From the NCBI GenBank assembly GCA_947626105.1, contig CANQQY010000007.1, positions 1-64,000 of the forward strand: a DNA stretch of 64,000 nt, in the 5' to 3' direction. Position 1 is the stretch's first letter; the number at the start of each line of letters is the position of its first letter. Positions 26,480 through 33,417 of this stretch are shown piece after piece. The stretch is from an uncultured Clostridia bacterium. Lineage in GTDB: Bacteria; Bacillota; Clostridia; Christensenellales; Borkfalkiaceae. A program made the translations under genes and the position numbers. The notes beneath the pieces were generated by a model, which was not told where the DNA came from, ran no database searches, and saw only the letters and a program-made list of their open reading frames with translations.

Positions 26480-26719
26480 TTACGCTTCGCGTTCTTTGAT
26501 CTCGACGTTGTACTTCTTGGAGCCCTTGGGCGTCGCGGCGCGCACGAGCGTGCGGAGCGCCTTTGCGATCTTGCCCTGTTTGCCGATGACTTTGCCCATA
26601 TCGGAGTCCGAAAGAAGTACCGTGACGTTCACGGCGTCCTCCGTCTCCTCGACGACGTATTCGACGTGCTCCTTGTCCTCGGCGAATTGACCGACGATGT
26701 ACTTGATGAGTTCTAACAT
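26480..26719 (-). CDS. khpA: KhpA, RNA-binding KH-domain protein
   Basis: A 79-residue KH protein (YlqC family). The GxxG loop is GKVIGKQGK (about 42-50), and the C-terminus KKYNVEIKE completes the fold. In streptococci and bacilli, KhpA partners with KhpB/Jag to bind small RNAs and affect cell division and elongation. Its position after rpsP is conserved in Firmicutes. The start has AAAGGAGG upstream. Unlike the usual arrangement, rimM, trmD and rplS do not follow. Confidence 0.93.
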   Translation of the reverse strand: MLELIKYIVGQFAEDKEHVEYVVEETEDAVNVTVLLSDSDMGKVIGKQGKIAKALRTLVRAATPKGSKKYNVEIKEREA

Positions 26720-26774
26720 GGTTTAATCCTCCTTTTTTAAGGTGTGTTTGCGGTAGAGGAATATTGCCCCGACT

Positions 26775-27295
26775 CCGCCGATCAGCGGCCGACAGGGCTT
26801 AGAGATGTTGCAACTTAACCACCTCGCAAGCCACCGCACGCTTACTGTCTTTGAAAGCAATATGGTCGGCGGCCGACGGGACTTAGAGATATTGCAACTT
26901 AACCCCTCGTATAATTCTTTTCCAAAAAAATTTTACGAAACAAGGCTTCAAAATCCTTGCGCGAGCGGGGTCTCCCTGCGCTGCGCGCCCCCATTTGCTA
27001 AGCCACCGCACGCTTACTGTCTTTGAGGACAATACAATCAGCGGCCGACAGGGCTTAGAGATATTGCAACTTGACCCCTCGTAAAATTCTTTTTCCAAAA
27101 AAGAATTTTACGAAACAAGGCTTCCAAATCCTTGCGCGAGCAGGGTCTCCCTGCGCTGCGCGCCCCCATTTGCTAAGCCACCGCACGCTTACTGTCTTTG
27201 AGGACAATAAAGTCGGCGGCCGACGGGGCTTAGAGATGTTGCAACTTGACCCCTCGTAAAATTCTTTTTCCAAAAAAGAATTTTACGAAACGATT
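26775..27295. repeat. Tandem array of family C composite hairpin repeats
   Basis: Three successive copies with a period of about 170-175 bases fill the gap between khpA and rpsP. Each complete copy carries gcgagcagggtct-ccctgcgctgcgc, then ttgctaagccaccgcacgc-ttac, cggcggccga, and finally ctcgtaaaattctttttcc-aaaaaagaattttacgaaac (27078-27116 and 27252-27290; a degenerate copy at 26906-26940). The last hairpin ends six bases after the rpsP stop codon. The first copy is partial. Apparent small ORFs here only trace the repeat. Confidence 0.85.
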
Positions 27296-27589
27296 TTACT
27301 TCTTCTTTTTCTTGCCCTTCGTCTTGGGGGCGGAAAGCTTTGTGGGCTTTTCCATAGCGCCCGCCTGCACAAGAAGGCTCTTCACCGTCTCGGTGGGCTG
27401 AACGCCCTTTGCGAGCCATTCCTTCGCCTTCTCCACGTCTACGGTGAGCGTGACGGGGTTGGACTTGGGATCGTAGAAACCGACTTTCTCGATGTACTCG
27501 CCCGTCGCCGCCTTGCGCGCGTCGACCACTACGATACGGTAGACGGGGGACTTCTTGTCGCCCATTCTCACCAATCTCATTTTGACCAT
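27296..27589 (-). CDS. rpsP: Ribosomal protein S16
   Basis: A 97-residue small-subunit protein that binds 16S rRNA early in 30S assembly. It has the typical start MVKMRLVRMGDKKSPVYRIV and the Asp-Pro-Lys segment GFYDPKSNPVTL. A short Lys-rich tail (GKKKKK) follows. GAGAGG lies eight bases before the ATG. It is transcribed leftward toward khpA but separated from it by a repeat array of more than 500 bases. Confidence 0.97.
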   Translation of the reverse strand: MVKMRLVRMGDKKSPVYRIVVVDARKAATGEYIEKVGFYDPKSNPVTLTVDVEKAKEWLAKGVQPTETVKSLLVQAGAMEKPTKLSAPKTKGKKKKK

Positions 27590-27654
27590 TGTTTTTACCT
27601 CTCTTTATAATAATTTTTTATTTTGTACTTTGTTGATGTGTGCCAAGTTCTCGG

Positions 27655-27723
27655 GATAACGCGGTAAACCCCTCAGTCTCGGCTACGCCTCGCCAGCTCC
27701 CCTATGAGGGGCGACAAGGGTAC
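27655..27723. repeat. Family A palindromic repeat
   Basis: aacccctcagtctcggctacg and cctcgccagctcccc-tatgaggggcga form two hairpins. In this copy the first stem reads gcgag-type rather than gtgac-type while pairing is kept. Bases 27590-27654, between it and rpsP, are AT-rich and probably carry the rpsP promoter, but I cannot fix the boxes. Confidence 0.6.
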
Positions 27724-27817
27724 CTCATTCCGAGCCCCGCAAGGGGCGAGTGAATCCCCTCGTAAGTACGGACGCCCGTGGGTCTATGAGATCCGCTCGG
27801 CTTCGCCTCGGGATGAG
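27724..27817. repeat. Family F repeat, inverted copy of 3781-3872
   Basis: Starts ctcattccgag and ends ctcgggatgag. Its reverse complement matches 3781-3872 with few changes, several of them compensatory within hairpins. Confidence 0.7.
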
Positions 27818-27929
27818 GACTATTACCTCACCACCCTTCGTTCCAAATCACGGCGCGAGGCAGGGTGACGTATTTAGGAATCGTTGCCCACCCCCCTACC
27901 CCCCTCCTCGGGAGGGGGCATGTTCGGCG

Positions 27930-28130
27930 ATGCCCTTCGTTCCAAATTACTGCGCGAAGCAAAACCACGCTTTTGCGGCAGCGCACTCAATTTGTCGAAC
28001 CCCTTCGACTTAATGTCGTGACAAGCGACCGCGACAGTGACTCAATATCCCAAAAATGTCACTTTCCTCGTTGAATTTGTTTTTGAGCATGCGCCCCATA
28101 GGCGCAGACGAAAAAACAAATTCAACGAAA
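27930..28130. repeat. Family C composite hairpin repeat at the ffh 3' end
   Basis: Successive stems are TGCGC...GCAAAA/TTTTGC...GCGCA, GTCGAA-CCCC-TTCGAC, AGTGAC/GTCACT, and a terminal hairpin (28067-28128) with arms ctcgttgaatttg and caaattcaacga and inner arms atgcgcc and ggcgca. On the mRNA strand the terminal hairpin begins four bases after the ffh stop. Bases 27818-27929 hold further GC-rich palindromes and no gene. Confidence 0.75.
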
Positions 28131-28133
28131 TTA

Positions 28134-29447
28134 TCAAAACGGCATTTTCATCTTCTTCCCGCGGAAACGCTTCATGAGCTCTTTCGTCTGGTCGAATTGT
28201 TTCAGAAGCTGGTTGATCTCCTGCACCGTCGTGCCCGATCCCAAAGCGATCCTGCGCTTGCGGGAAGCGTTGATGATCTGCGGATTGTCCCGCTCCTTGG
28301 GCGTCATGGAGAGAATGATCGCGCGGATGCGTTCGATCTTTTTCTCGTCCACGTCCCCCTCTTTGAGTTTCATTTTTCCCGCGCCGGGAAGCATGCTCAC
28401 GAGGGCGCCCGCGCCGCCCATCTTTTTCAGCGTTTCGAACTGGGTAAGATAGTCGGTCAGCGTAAAGGAATTTTCGCGCATCTTGCGCTCCATGTCCTTG
28501 ATCTGCTGTTCTGTCACGGCTTCCTGCGCCTTCTCGATAAGGGAAAGAACGTCCCCCATGCCTAAGATCCTCGAAGCCATTCGGTCGGGATAGAAGGGTT
28601 CGAGATCGGTGATCTTCTCCCCCACGCCGATGAATTTGATGGGCTTCCCCGTCACGGCTTTGATGGAAAGGCATGCGCCGCCGCGGGTGTCGCCGTCGAG
28701 CTTGGTGAGGATCACACCCGTCACGTCGAGGCGGGAATTGAAGGTTTCGGCAACGTTCACGGCGTCCTGCCCCGTCATTGCGTCCACGGTGAGAAGGATC
28801 TCCGTGACCTCCACTTCTTTTTTGATATCTTCAAGCTCCTGCATGAGCTTTTCGTCGATATGAAGCCGCCCCGCCGTATCAATGACAACGGTGTCGAACC
28901 CCATCTTCCGCGCATATTCGACGGCTTGCTTTGCAGTCTTTTGGGGAGCCTGCGTGCCCCGTTCAAAGACCTCCGCACCCGCCTTTCCGCCGACGACTTT
29001 GAGCTGTTCGATCGCCGCGGGACGGTAGATGTCGCACGCGACGAGAAGGGGCTTTTTGCCCTGCTTTTTGAGCTGGACGGCAAGTTTTGCGCACATCGTC
29101 GTCTTGCCCGCGCCTTGAAGCCCGCACATCATGATGACAGTCGGGGGCTTGGGACTCACTTCAAGCTTGGCGTTGCCCGAGCCCATGAGGGCGATGAGCT
29201 CCTCGTTGACGATCTTGATGACCTGCTGGGCGGGGTTGAGGCTTTCGAGGACCTGCTGCCCCACCGCTTTCTCGCTGACATCCTCGATGAAGTTTTTGGC
29301 GACTTTCAGGTTGACGTCCGCTTCCAAAAGCGCAATGCGCACCTCGCGCATCGCCTGTTTTATCTCGAGCTCGGTGAGTTTCCCGCGCTTTGTGAGTTTT
29401 GAAAAGATATGGTTGAGCCGCTCCGAGAGCGATGCAAAGAGCGCCAT
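28134..29447 (-). CDS. ffh: Signal recognition particle GTPase Ffh
   Basis: A 437-residue SRP54 homologue that binds signal sequences on nascent chains and docks at FtsY. Domains are an N helical bundle (1-85), a G domain with GLQGAGKTT (109-117), DTAGR (about 190), TKLDGDTRGG (about 248) and the GVGEKITDLEPF closing motif, then a Met-rich M domain (about 300-437) for signal peptide and 4.5S RNA. The start follows the ylxM stop directly. It is the standard Firmicutes ylxM-ffh pair. Confidence 0.98.
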   Translation of the reverse strand: MALFASLSERLNHIFSKLTKRGKLTELEIKQAMREVRIALLEADVNLKVAKNFIEDVSEKAVGQQVLESLNPAQQVIKIVNEELIALMGSGNAKLEVSPKPPTVIMMCGLQGAGKTTMCAKLAVQLKKQGKKPLLVACDIYRPAAIEQLKVVGGKAGAEVFERGTQAPQKTAKQAVEYARKMGFDTVVIDTAGRLHIDEKLMQELEDIKKEVEVTEILLTVDAMTGQDAVNVAETFNSRLDVTGVILTKLDGDTRGGACLSIKAVTGKPIKFIGVGEKITDLEPFYPDRMASRILGMGDVLSLIEKAQEAVTEQQIKDMERKMRENSFTLTDYLTQFETLKKMGGAGALVSMLPGAGKMKLKEGDVDEKKIERIRAIILSMTPKERDNPQIINASRKRRIALGSGTTVQEINQLLKQFDQTKELMKRFRGKKMKMPF

Positions 29448-29825
29448 TCAATTCTCCTCTTTGTCGAGATCGACCGTTTCGCCGACCTGAACTTTTCCGA
29501 TGATATCGTCGATCTCCCGCGCAAATTCGGGATGGTTTGATTTGAATCCTTCGAGCGCACGCGTCACGTCCGTCATCATGAACGAGACTTCGAGCGAATA
29601 TTTTTGGTTCTGTTCGTTGAAATGCAGCTTCTCTTCGTAGGAATCGAGGAGCTCACGGCCGGTTTTCAGCGCATCGGAGACGGCCTGTTTGGTGATCCCC
29701 TTCTCTTCGGCAATCTCCGATAGGGAAAGGTCGTAGAGATAGTACTTCTCGCAGATCTCCCGCTGCGTTTCGGTGAGGAGCGGACCGTACGCGTCCCACA
29801 GTTGCAGATATCTGAGATCTTTCAT
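29448..29825 (-). CDS. ylxM: YlxM/p13, SRP-associated helix-turn-helix protein
   Basis: A 125-residue protein whose N-terminal half (LTETQREICEKYYLYDLSLSEIAEEKGITKQAVSDALKTG, split over about 16-55) is a sigma-70 region 4-like helix-turn-helix, the YlxM signature. Family members sit next to ffh and modulate the SRP GTPase cycle in streptococci. A longer than usual acidic C-terminus is present. It has its own promoter with a leader of about 14 bases. Confidence 0.93.
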   Translation of the reverse strand: MKDLRYLQLWDAYGPLLTETQREICEKYYLYDLSLSEIAEEKGITKQAVSDALKTGRELLDSYEEKLHFNEQNQKYSLEVSFMMTDVTRALEGFKSNHPEFAREIDDIIGKVQVGETVDLDKEEN

Positions 29826-29845
29826 TCCGCACTCCTGATATTGCC

Positions 29846-29874
29846 ATTATATCAAAGAAAAACTCCCCCGTCAA
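29846..29874 (-). promoter_or_regulatory. Promoter of ylxM-ffh
   Basis: Read leftward, TTGACG (29869-29874), 17 bases, TATAAT (29846-29851). The -35 box lies inside the terminator hairpin of the repressor gene immediately upstream, so readthrough and initiation may influence each other. Confidence 0.75.
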
Positions 29875-29893
29875 GCATTTTTGCTTGACAGGG
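29862..29893 (-). terminator. Terminator of the island HTH gene
   Basis: Read leftward, CCCC-TGTCAAGC-AAAAAT-GCTTGACG-GGGG is followed by AGTTTTTC, directly after the HTH gene. Its right half, in top-strand terms ctccccc-gtcaagcat-ttttgc, is repeated at the other edge of the island (31075-31102). Confidence 0.8.
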
Positions 29894-29894
29894 G

Positions 29895-30098
29895 TCAATT
29901 TCTTTTTGGGTTTTCCGTTCTTTCGAGCAGATAGTCAATAGATACGTCAAAATAGTCGGCAATCGCAATAAGCGTTTTATAATCCGCTTCCCGCTCGCCC
30001 GTTTCGTAACGTGAGATGCTATTTTGGCACAGCCCAAGATCCAGCGCCAGTTTCAACTGCGAAATATGTCTTCCCGTGCGCAGCTTTTTTAATCTCAT
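29895..30098 (-). CDS. Small Cro/CI-type repressor
   Basis: A 67-residue single-domain HTH_3 protein. Its helix-turn-helix is LKLALDLGLCQNSISRYETGE (split, about 15-35), followed by DYFDVSIDYLL, the standard dimer-type tail of stand-alone phage and Xre regulators. It is divergent from the two-gene AT-rich operon at 30177 and probably represses it and itself by binding the palindrome between them. Base composition here is clearly more AT-rich than the flanking housekeeping genes, pointing to acquisition. Confidence 0.9.
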   Translation of the reverse strand: MRLKKLRTGRHISQLKLALDLGLCQNSISRYETGEREADYKTLIAIADYFDVSIDYLLERTENPKRN

Positions 30099-30110
30099 TT
30101 TCCAAATTCC

Positions 30111-30139
30111 TTGACAATATTATACCGAAATGGTATAAT
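30111..30139 (+). promoter_or_regulatory. Consensus promoter of the island operon
   Basis: TTGACA (30111-30116), 17 bases, TATAAT (30134-30139), with TG one base before the -10. It is the closest match to consensus in the window, as expected for a promoter that is normally repressed. Confidence 0.9.
30119..30139. promoter_or_regulatory. Putative operator 1: ATTATACC-N5-GGTATAAT
   Basis: A perfect palindrome with eight-base arms overlaps the rightward -10 box and a leftward TATAAT (30119-30124) that could serve the HTH gene. Occupancy by the HTH dimer would block both directions. Confidence 0.75.
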
Positions 30140-30144
30140 AAAAA

Positions 30145-30161
30145 TATCCCGATACGGGATA
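30145..30161. promoter_or_regulatory. Putative operator 2: TATCCCG-ATA-CGGGATA
   Basis: A perfect palindrome with seven-base arms covers the expected transcription start of the rightward operon. Its sequence differs from operator 1, so it may bind another factor or form a 5'-end hairpin in the mRNA. Confidence 0.55.
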
Positions 30162-30176
30162 CATGAAAGGGGAATA

Positions 30177-30527
30177 ATGAAAAAATTAAAATTTGATATC
30201 TTTATCGGCCGTCCTATGATATTGAATCAAAATGAAAACGTCAATGCCGTTGTAATTCCATGCTTCTATTTGCCTCGCGGAAAATGCAACATAGACGGAT
30301 CGGAAGCAAAGGCATCCGATATTTGTTTTCAAAATCTTTTCGATTTGGGCACATATATCGCCGATTGGATCGACCTGCTTGGCAAGGAGAATATATCCGC
30401 CACTATTTATCTGAATACTCGATCCAATCAAAAATCGTTTACCGGTTTGACAATTATTGATTTGATTGACAAAATTGCCCTAACCGCCGATTATAAATCC
30501 ATAAAAAATTTCAGGGAGTTACTGTAA
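30177..30527 (+). CDS. Unknown 116-residue protein in AT-rich island
   Basis: Starts MKKLKFDIFIGRPMI with AAAGGGG before the ATG. It is predicted cytoplasmic, with no signal or membrane segment, and contains one Cys-containing stretch (FYLPRGKCNIDG). I do not recognise the family. It is first in a two-gene operon with a lipoprotein, controlled by the divergent HTH repressor. Low GC and codon choice differ from the surrounding genes. Confidence 0.75.
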   Translation: MKKLKFDIFIGRPMILNQNENVNAVVIPCFYLPRGKCNIDGSEAKASDICFQNLFDLGTYIADWIDLLGKENISATIYLNTRSNQKSFTGLTIIDLIDKIALTADYKSIKNFRELL

Positions 30528-31070
30528 ATGAAAAAAATAAAAATATGCGTGAAATACGCCGAGATCCTTCTCATAACCATTCTTCTTGTTTGTTCTTGCT
30601 TATTCATCGGCGGTTGCGCTACTGAAAATGACGGATTCAGATATGTTAGTTCGATTACTTTTATAACGAACGGCGAATATATAACGAAAAAATCAACTTA
30701 TATTGAGGATTATATCATTGTAGATCAAATAACAAAAGAGGAATACGATGCCGCTTCGGCAGAGGAAAGGTACCCTTATTCCACGGGAGAGATTCCAATT
30801 CAAACAAAGGCTTCTCTTCCTCCCGAAGAACAAATGGGAGTCACGAATTATACGTCTGCTTCCATAGATGCAGACCGTATATATTATCATGCTATATACC
30901 GAGAATTTGACATTCCCCACACCATTTATTGCACTGTCCGACATACGGGAAGATATTATAGATATATCCAAGTCAAGATTTTAGATAATACGACAATACA
31001 AATCAAAGAGCCAAGAGACAGAATAACGACTTATATAGTAACAAGATATTCTATAACCGAATTAAAATAA
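30528..31070 (+). CDS. Unknown lipoprotein in AT-rich island
   Basis: A 180-residue protein whose first 30 residues form a signal peptide with lipobox FIGGC, so it should be anchored on the outer membrane leaflet. The rest is Tyr/Ile-rich, with no recognised domain. Its ATG follows the upstream stop codon with no gap (TAAATG), so translation is coupled. A terminator follows. An immunity-like, adhesive or phage-exclusion role is conceivable, but nothing in the sequence decides. Confidence 0.75.
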   Translation: MKKIKICVKYAEILLITILLVCSCLFIGGCATENDGFRYVSSITFITNGEYITKKSTYIEDYIIVDQITKEEYDAASAEERYPYSTGEIPIQTKASLPPEEQMGVTNYTSASIDADRIYYHAIYREFDIPHTIYCTVRHTGRYYRYIQVKILDNTTIQIKEPRDRITTYIVTRYSITELK

Positions 31071-31074
31071 AAAT

Positions 31075-31120
31075 CTCCCCCTTGTCAAGCATCTTTTTTG
31101 CGAAGGGGGAGGATTTTATT
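31075..31120 (+). terminator. Terminator of the island operon
   Basis: CTCCCCCTT...AAGGGGGAG with a 19-base loop, then GATTTTATT. The left part matches the sequence at the other island boundary (29862-29884). Confidence 0.7.
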
Positions 31121-31134
31121 CTGAATGTGCCCTC

Positions 31135-31430
31135 GCCGGGAAGCCCCCCGACAGGGTGAGAACAGAGGATCTTGTCGCCCTATGAAGGGCGACAAGGGTT
31201 CGGACTCCGTTCTTCGGGATCCTTCACATTCGTTCAGGATGACGCGGGGGCGTCCGCGGAGTCTTGCCTGCCCCCTTTTCAAGGGGTGGAGCAACGCGCC
31301 AAAGATTGGTAATCTTTGGCGCGTTGCGACAGGAGTGAGCGCATCAGAGGCGCGAACGGTGACCGAACGTGGGTCTCTACCCGCGTGAGATAGGTGGCGC
31401 GCGAAGCGCGACAGGTGGGGGTTCGTTCAA
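31135..31430. repeat. Family A, E and B repeats after the island
   Basis: Family A lies at about 31147-31200 and family E at about 31198-31250 (ctccgttcttcggga-tccttc...aggatgacgc). Family B, in reverse orientation to 10845-11020, lies at about 31255-31430. None is coding. Confidence 0.7.
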
Positions 31431-31640
31431 AATTCACTTGCCTTAGGCGGAATTTACTTCCACCGCCCCGCGCGCATTCTATTGCACTAAGCGCGGCACG
31501 AGCCCGCAAGGCGAAGTAGGGCGACTCAATTTGGCACCCTACGGGAGCCTTACTGTCCTGTGAAACAGAAAGAGGGCGGCCGAACCGCTTTTACAAGGCA
31601 AAAATCTTAACCCCTCGCTCGATTTTATTTTTGAAGGACA
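31431..31640. repeat. Truncated family C composite repeat
   Basis: Has the first modules (cttgccttaggcggaat and ggcaccctacgggagcc, then cggccgaaccgc). It ends after the left arm of the terminal hairpin (ctcgctcgatttta), where a different GC-rich repeat begins and runs to about 31724. Confidence 0.65.
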
Positions 31641-31724
31641 CCCCTTCCGCCCCCTTCGGGGCACCCACAGCACAAGGCACGCCCTTCGGGTGCCCTCGAG
31701 GGGTGGGCAAGAATAAACGGCCGT

Positions 31725-31926
31725 CCTTTGTTCTAAATTACTGCGCGTGGCAGGGTCTCCCTGCCTAAGCGCACTCAATTTGGTACCCTACGGGAACCTT
31801 AATGTCGTGTGAAAAAGAACAGGGACGGCCGAATCGTAATTACAAGGCAGAAGCCTTAACCCCTCGCTCGTATTTATTTTTGAGCACGCGCCCACAAGGC
31901 GCGGACGAAAAAAGAAATCGAGCGAA
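31725..31926. repeat. Family C composite repeat at the ftsY 3' end
   Basis: Modules are TGCGC...GGCAGGG-TCT-CCCTGCC...GCGCA, GGT-ACCCTACGGGA-ACC, AAGGC-AGAA-GCCTT, and a terminal hairpin 31863-31925 with arms ctcgctcg/cgagcga and inner arms cacgcgcc/ggcgcg. The arms differ from the ffh, smc and infA copies yet stay paired. The hairpin begins seven bases after the ftsY stop. Confidence 0.75.
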
Positions 31927-31932
31927 ACACTC

Positions 31933-32829
31933 TCAAATAAATCCCTCGACAAACTGTTCGGCGTCGAAGAGCTCCAAATCGTCGATCTTTTCGCCGACGC
32001 CCGCAAAGACGACGGGTACTTTGAGCTCGCCGCAGAGGGAGAACACAAAGCCGCCCTTTGCGGTGCCGTCGAGCTTGGTGAGAACGATGCCGTCGAGATC
32101 GACCGCCTCGTTGAACACGCGCGCCTGCGAAAACGCGTTTTGCCCCGTGGTCGCGTCGAGCGCCAAAAACTTATAGAACGTCGCCTCGGGAAACTCCCGT
32201 CCGACGACCCTGTCCATCTTTTGCAGCTCCTTCATGAGGTTGTCTTTGACGTGGAGCCGCCCCGCCGTGTCGATGAGGAGCACGTCCGTTCCCCTCGCCT
32301 TCGCGGAAGAGACTGCGTCGAATACGACAGCCGAGGGGTCGCTCCCCTCCTCGTGCTTGACGATGCGGACCTTTGCGCGCTCCGCCCAGACTTCGAGTTG
32401 CCCGATCGCCGCCGCCCGGAAGGTATCCGCCGCCGCGACGGTGACGCTCTTTTTCTGTTTGACGAACCAGTTGGCGACTTTTCCGATCGTAGTTGTCTTT
32501 CCGACGCCATTGACGCCGACGAACATGATGACGCAAGGATAGCGAAACTCGGGCACGGGCGCCTCGTTCAGGGCGTCCTCGAGAATGTCTTTCAGAAGAT
32601 CGGTGACGAACGCTTCGTCCTTGATCTTGTTCCCGATCGCCTCCTCTTTGACCTGTTCCACGACGTCCTCGGCGGTCGTAACGCCGACGTCCGCGGAGAT
32701 GAGGATCTCCTCGAGCTCGTCGTAGAAGGCGTCGCCGAGTTTGTTTTTGAGAAAGAGCTGGCGCATTTTTGTCGCCACGGAGTCGCGTGTCTTTCTTAGC
32801 GCGTCTCTGATTTTACCGAATAATCCCAT
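31933..32829 (-). CDS. ftsY: SRP receptor FtsY
   Basis: A 298-residue GTPase that receives Ffh-ribosome complexes at the membrane and delivers them to SecY. It has a short N domain (1-90) with no long acidic A domain, as in many Firmicutes. The G domain has GVNGVGKT (105-112), DTAGRLH (about 187) and TKLDGTAKGG (about 245), and ends GVGEKIDDLELF. It follows smc in the rnc-smc-ftsY order but is separated from it by 588 bases of repeats. Confidence 0.97.
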   Translation of the reverse strand: MGLFGKIRDALRKTRDSVATKMRQLFLKNKLGDAFYDELEEILISADVGVTTAEDVVEQVKEEAIGNKIKDEAFVTDLLKDILEDALNEAPVPEFRYPCVIMFVGVNGVGKTTTIGKVANWFVKQKKSVTVAAADTFRAAAIGQLEVWAERAKVRIVKHEEGSDPSAVVFDAVSSAKARGTDVLLIDTAGRLHVKDNLMKELQKMDRVVGREFPEATFYKFLALDATTGQNAFSQARVFNEAVDLDGIVLTKLDGTAKGGFVFSLCGELKVPVVFAGVGEKIDDLELFDAEQFVEGFI

Positions 32830-32849
32830 AGTACTCCTTTTTTGTGTTG

Positions 32850-33200
32850 GTTTCGAAACCCCTCAGTCGCGCAAGGGCAGCGCGCCAGCTCCCCTACGAG
32901 GGGCGCCGAGATTGCCCCATGCCTTACCCCTTCGGGGGGGAAGGTGGCACGGCGTAGCCGTGACGGATGGGGGGATAAGGTAAATGGGGACAACCCCCAC
33001 CTGACGCGCTTCGCGCGCCACCCGCCCCCTTAAAAAGGGGGCAGGTTCCCCCCACCACCGCCTACGGCGGAGCCGTCTCGGGCAGGTAGCGTCCTGCCCT
33101 CGGTCACCGTTCGCGCTAGATAATGCGCTCACTCATGTCGCAACGCGCCAAAAGTTATCAACTTTTGGCAGGACGCGTTGCTCCACCCCGTAGGGGGTAG
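32850..33200. repeat. Family A and B repeats between smc and ftsY
   Basis: Family A is at 32857-32912, with further palindromes to about 32984. A full family B copy lies at 32985-33200, including cggtcaccgttcgcgct and caacgcgccaaaagtta...ctccacccc. There is no gene. Confidence 0.7.
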
Positions 33201-33204
33201 GCCT

Positions 33205-33412
33205 TGTAGTCGCCCTTTATTCCAATTTACGGTGCGAGGCGGGTTTCCCGCCGCTGCACGCCCCCATTTGGCACCCTACGGGAGCCTTACTGTCCTGTGA
33301 AACAGAAAGTCGGCGGCCGAATTGCATATACAAGGCAAGAGAATTAACCCCTCGTTGAATTTATTTTTGAGCATGCGCCCCAAGGCGCAGACGAAAAAAG
33401 AAATTCAACGAA
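33205..33412. repeat. Family C composite repeat at the smc 3' end
   Basis: The clearest full copy. Modules are GTGC-GAGGCGGG-TTT-CCCGCCGCT-GCAC (about 33232-33268), GGC-ACCCTACGGGA-GCC, CGGCGGCCGA, and a terminal hairpin 33351-33411 with arms ctcgttgaattt/aaattcaacga and inner atgcgcc/ggcgca. The hairpin begins six bases after the smc stop codon. Confidence 0.8.
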
Positions 33413-33417
33413 AAAAA

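Noticed and set aside
26775-27295. CRISPR array
   Set aside because: The repeats are about 175 bases with no unique spacers of regular length, and no cas genes are present. They are composite hairpin elements in tandem.
26883-27419. Small repeated ORFs (about 70 codons) near rpsP
   Set aside because: Their near-identical sequences simply follow the repeat units on either strand; no ribosome-binding sites.
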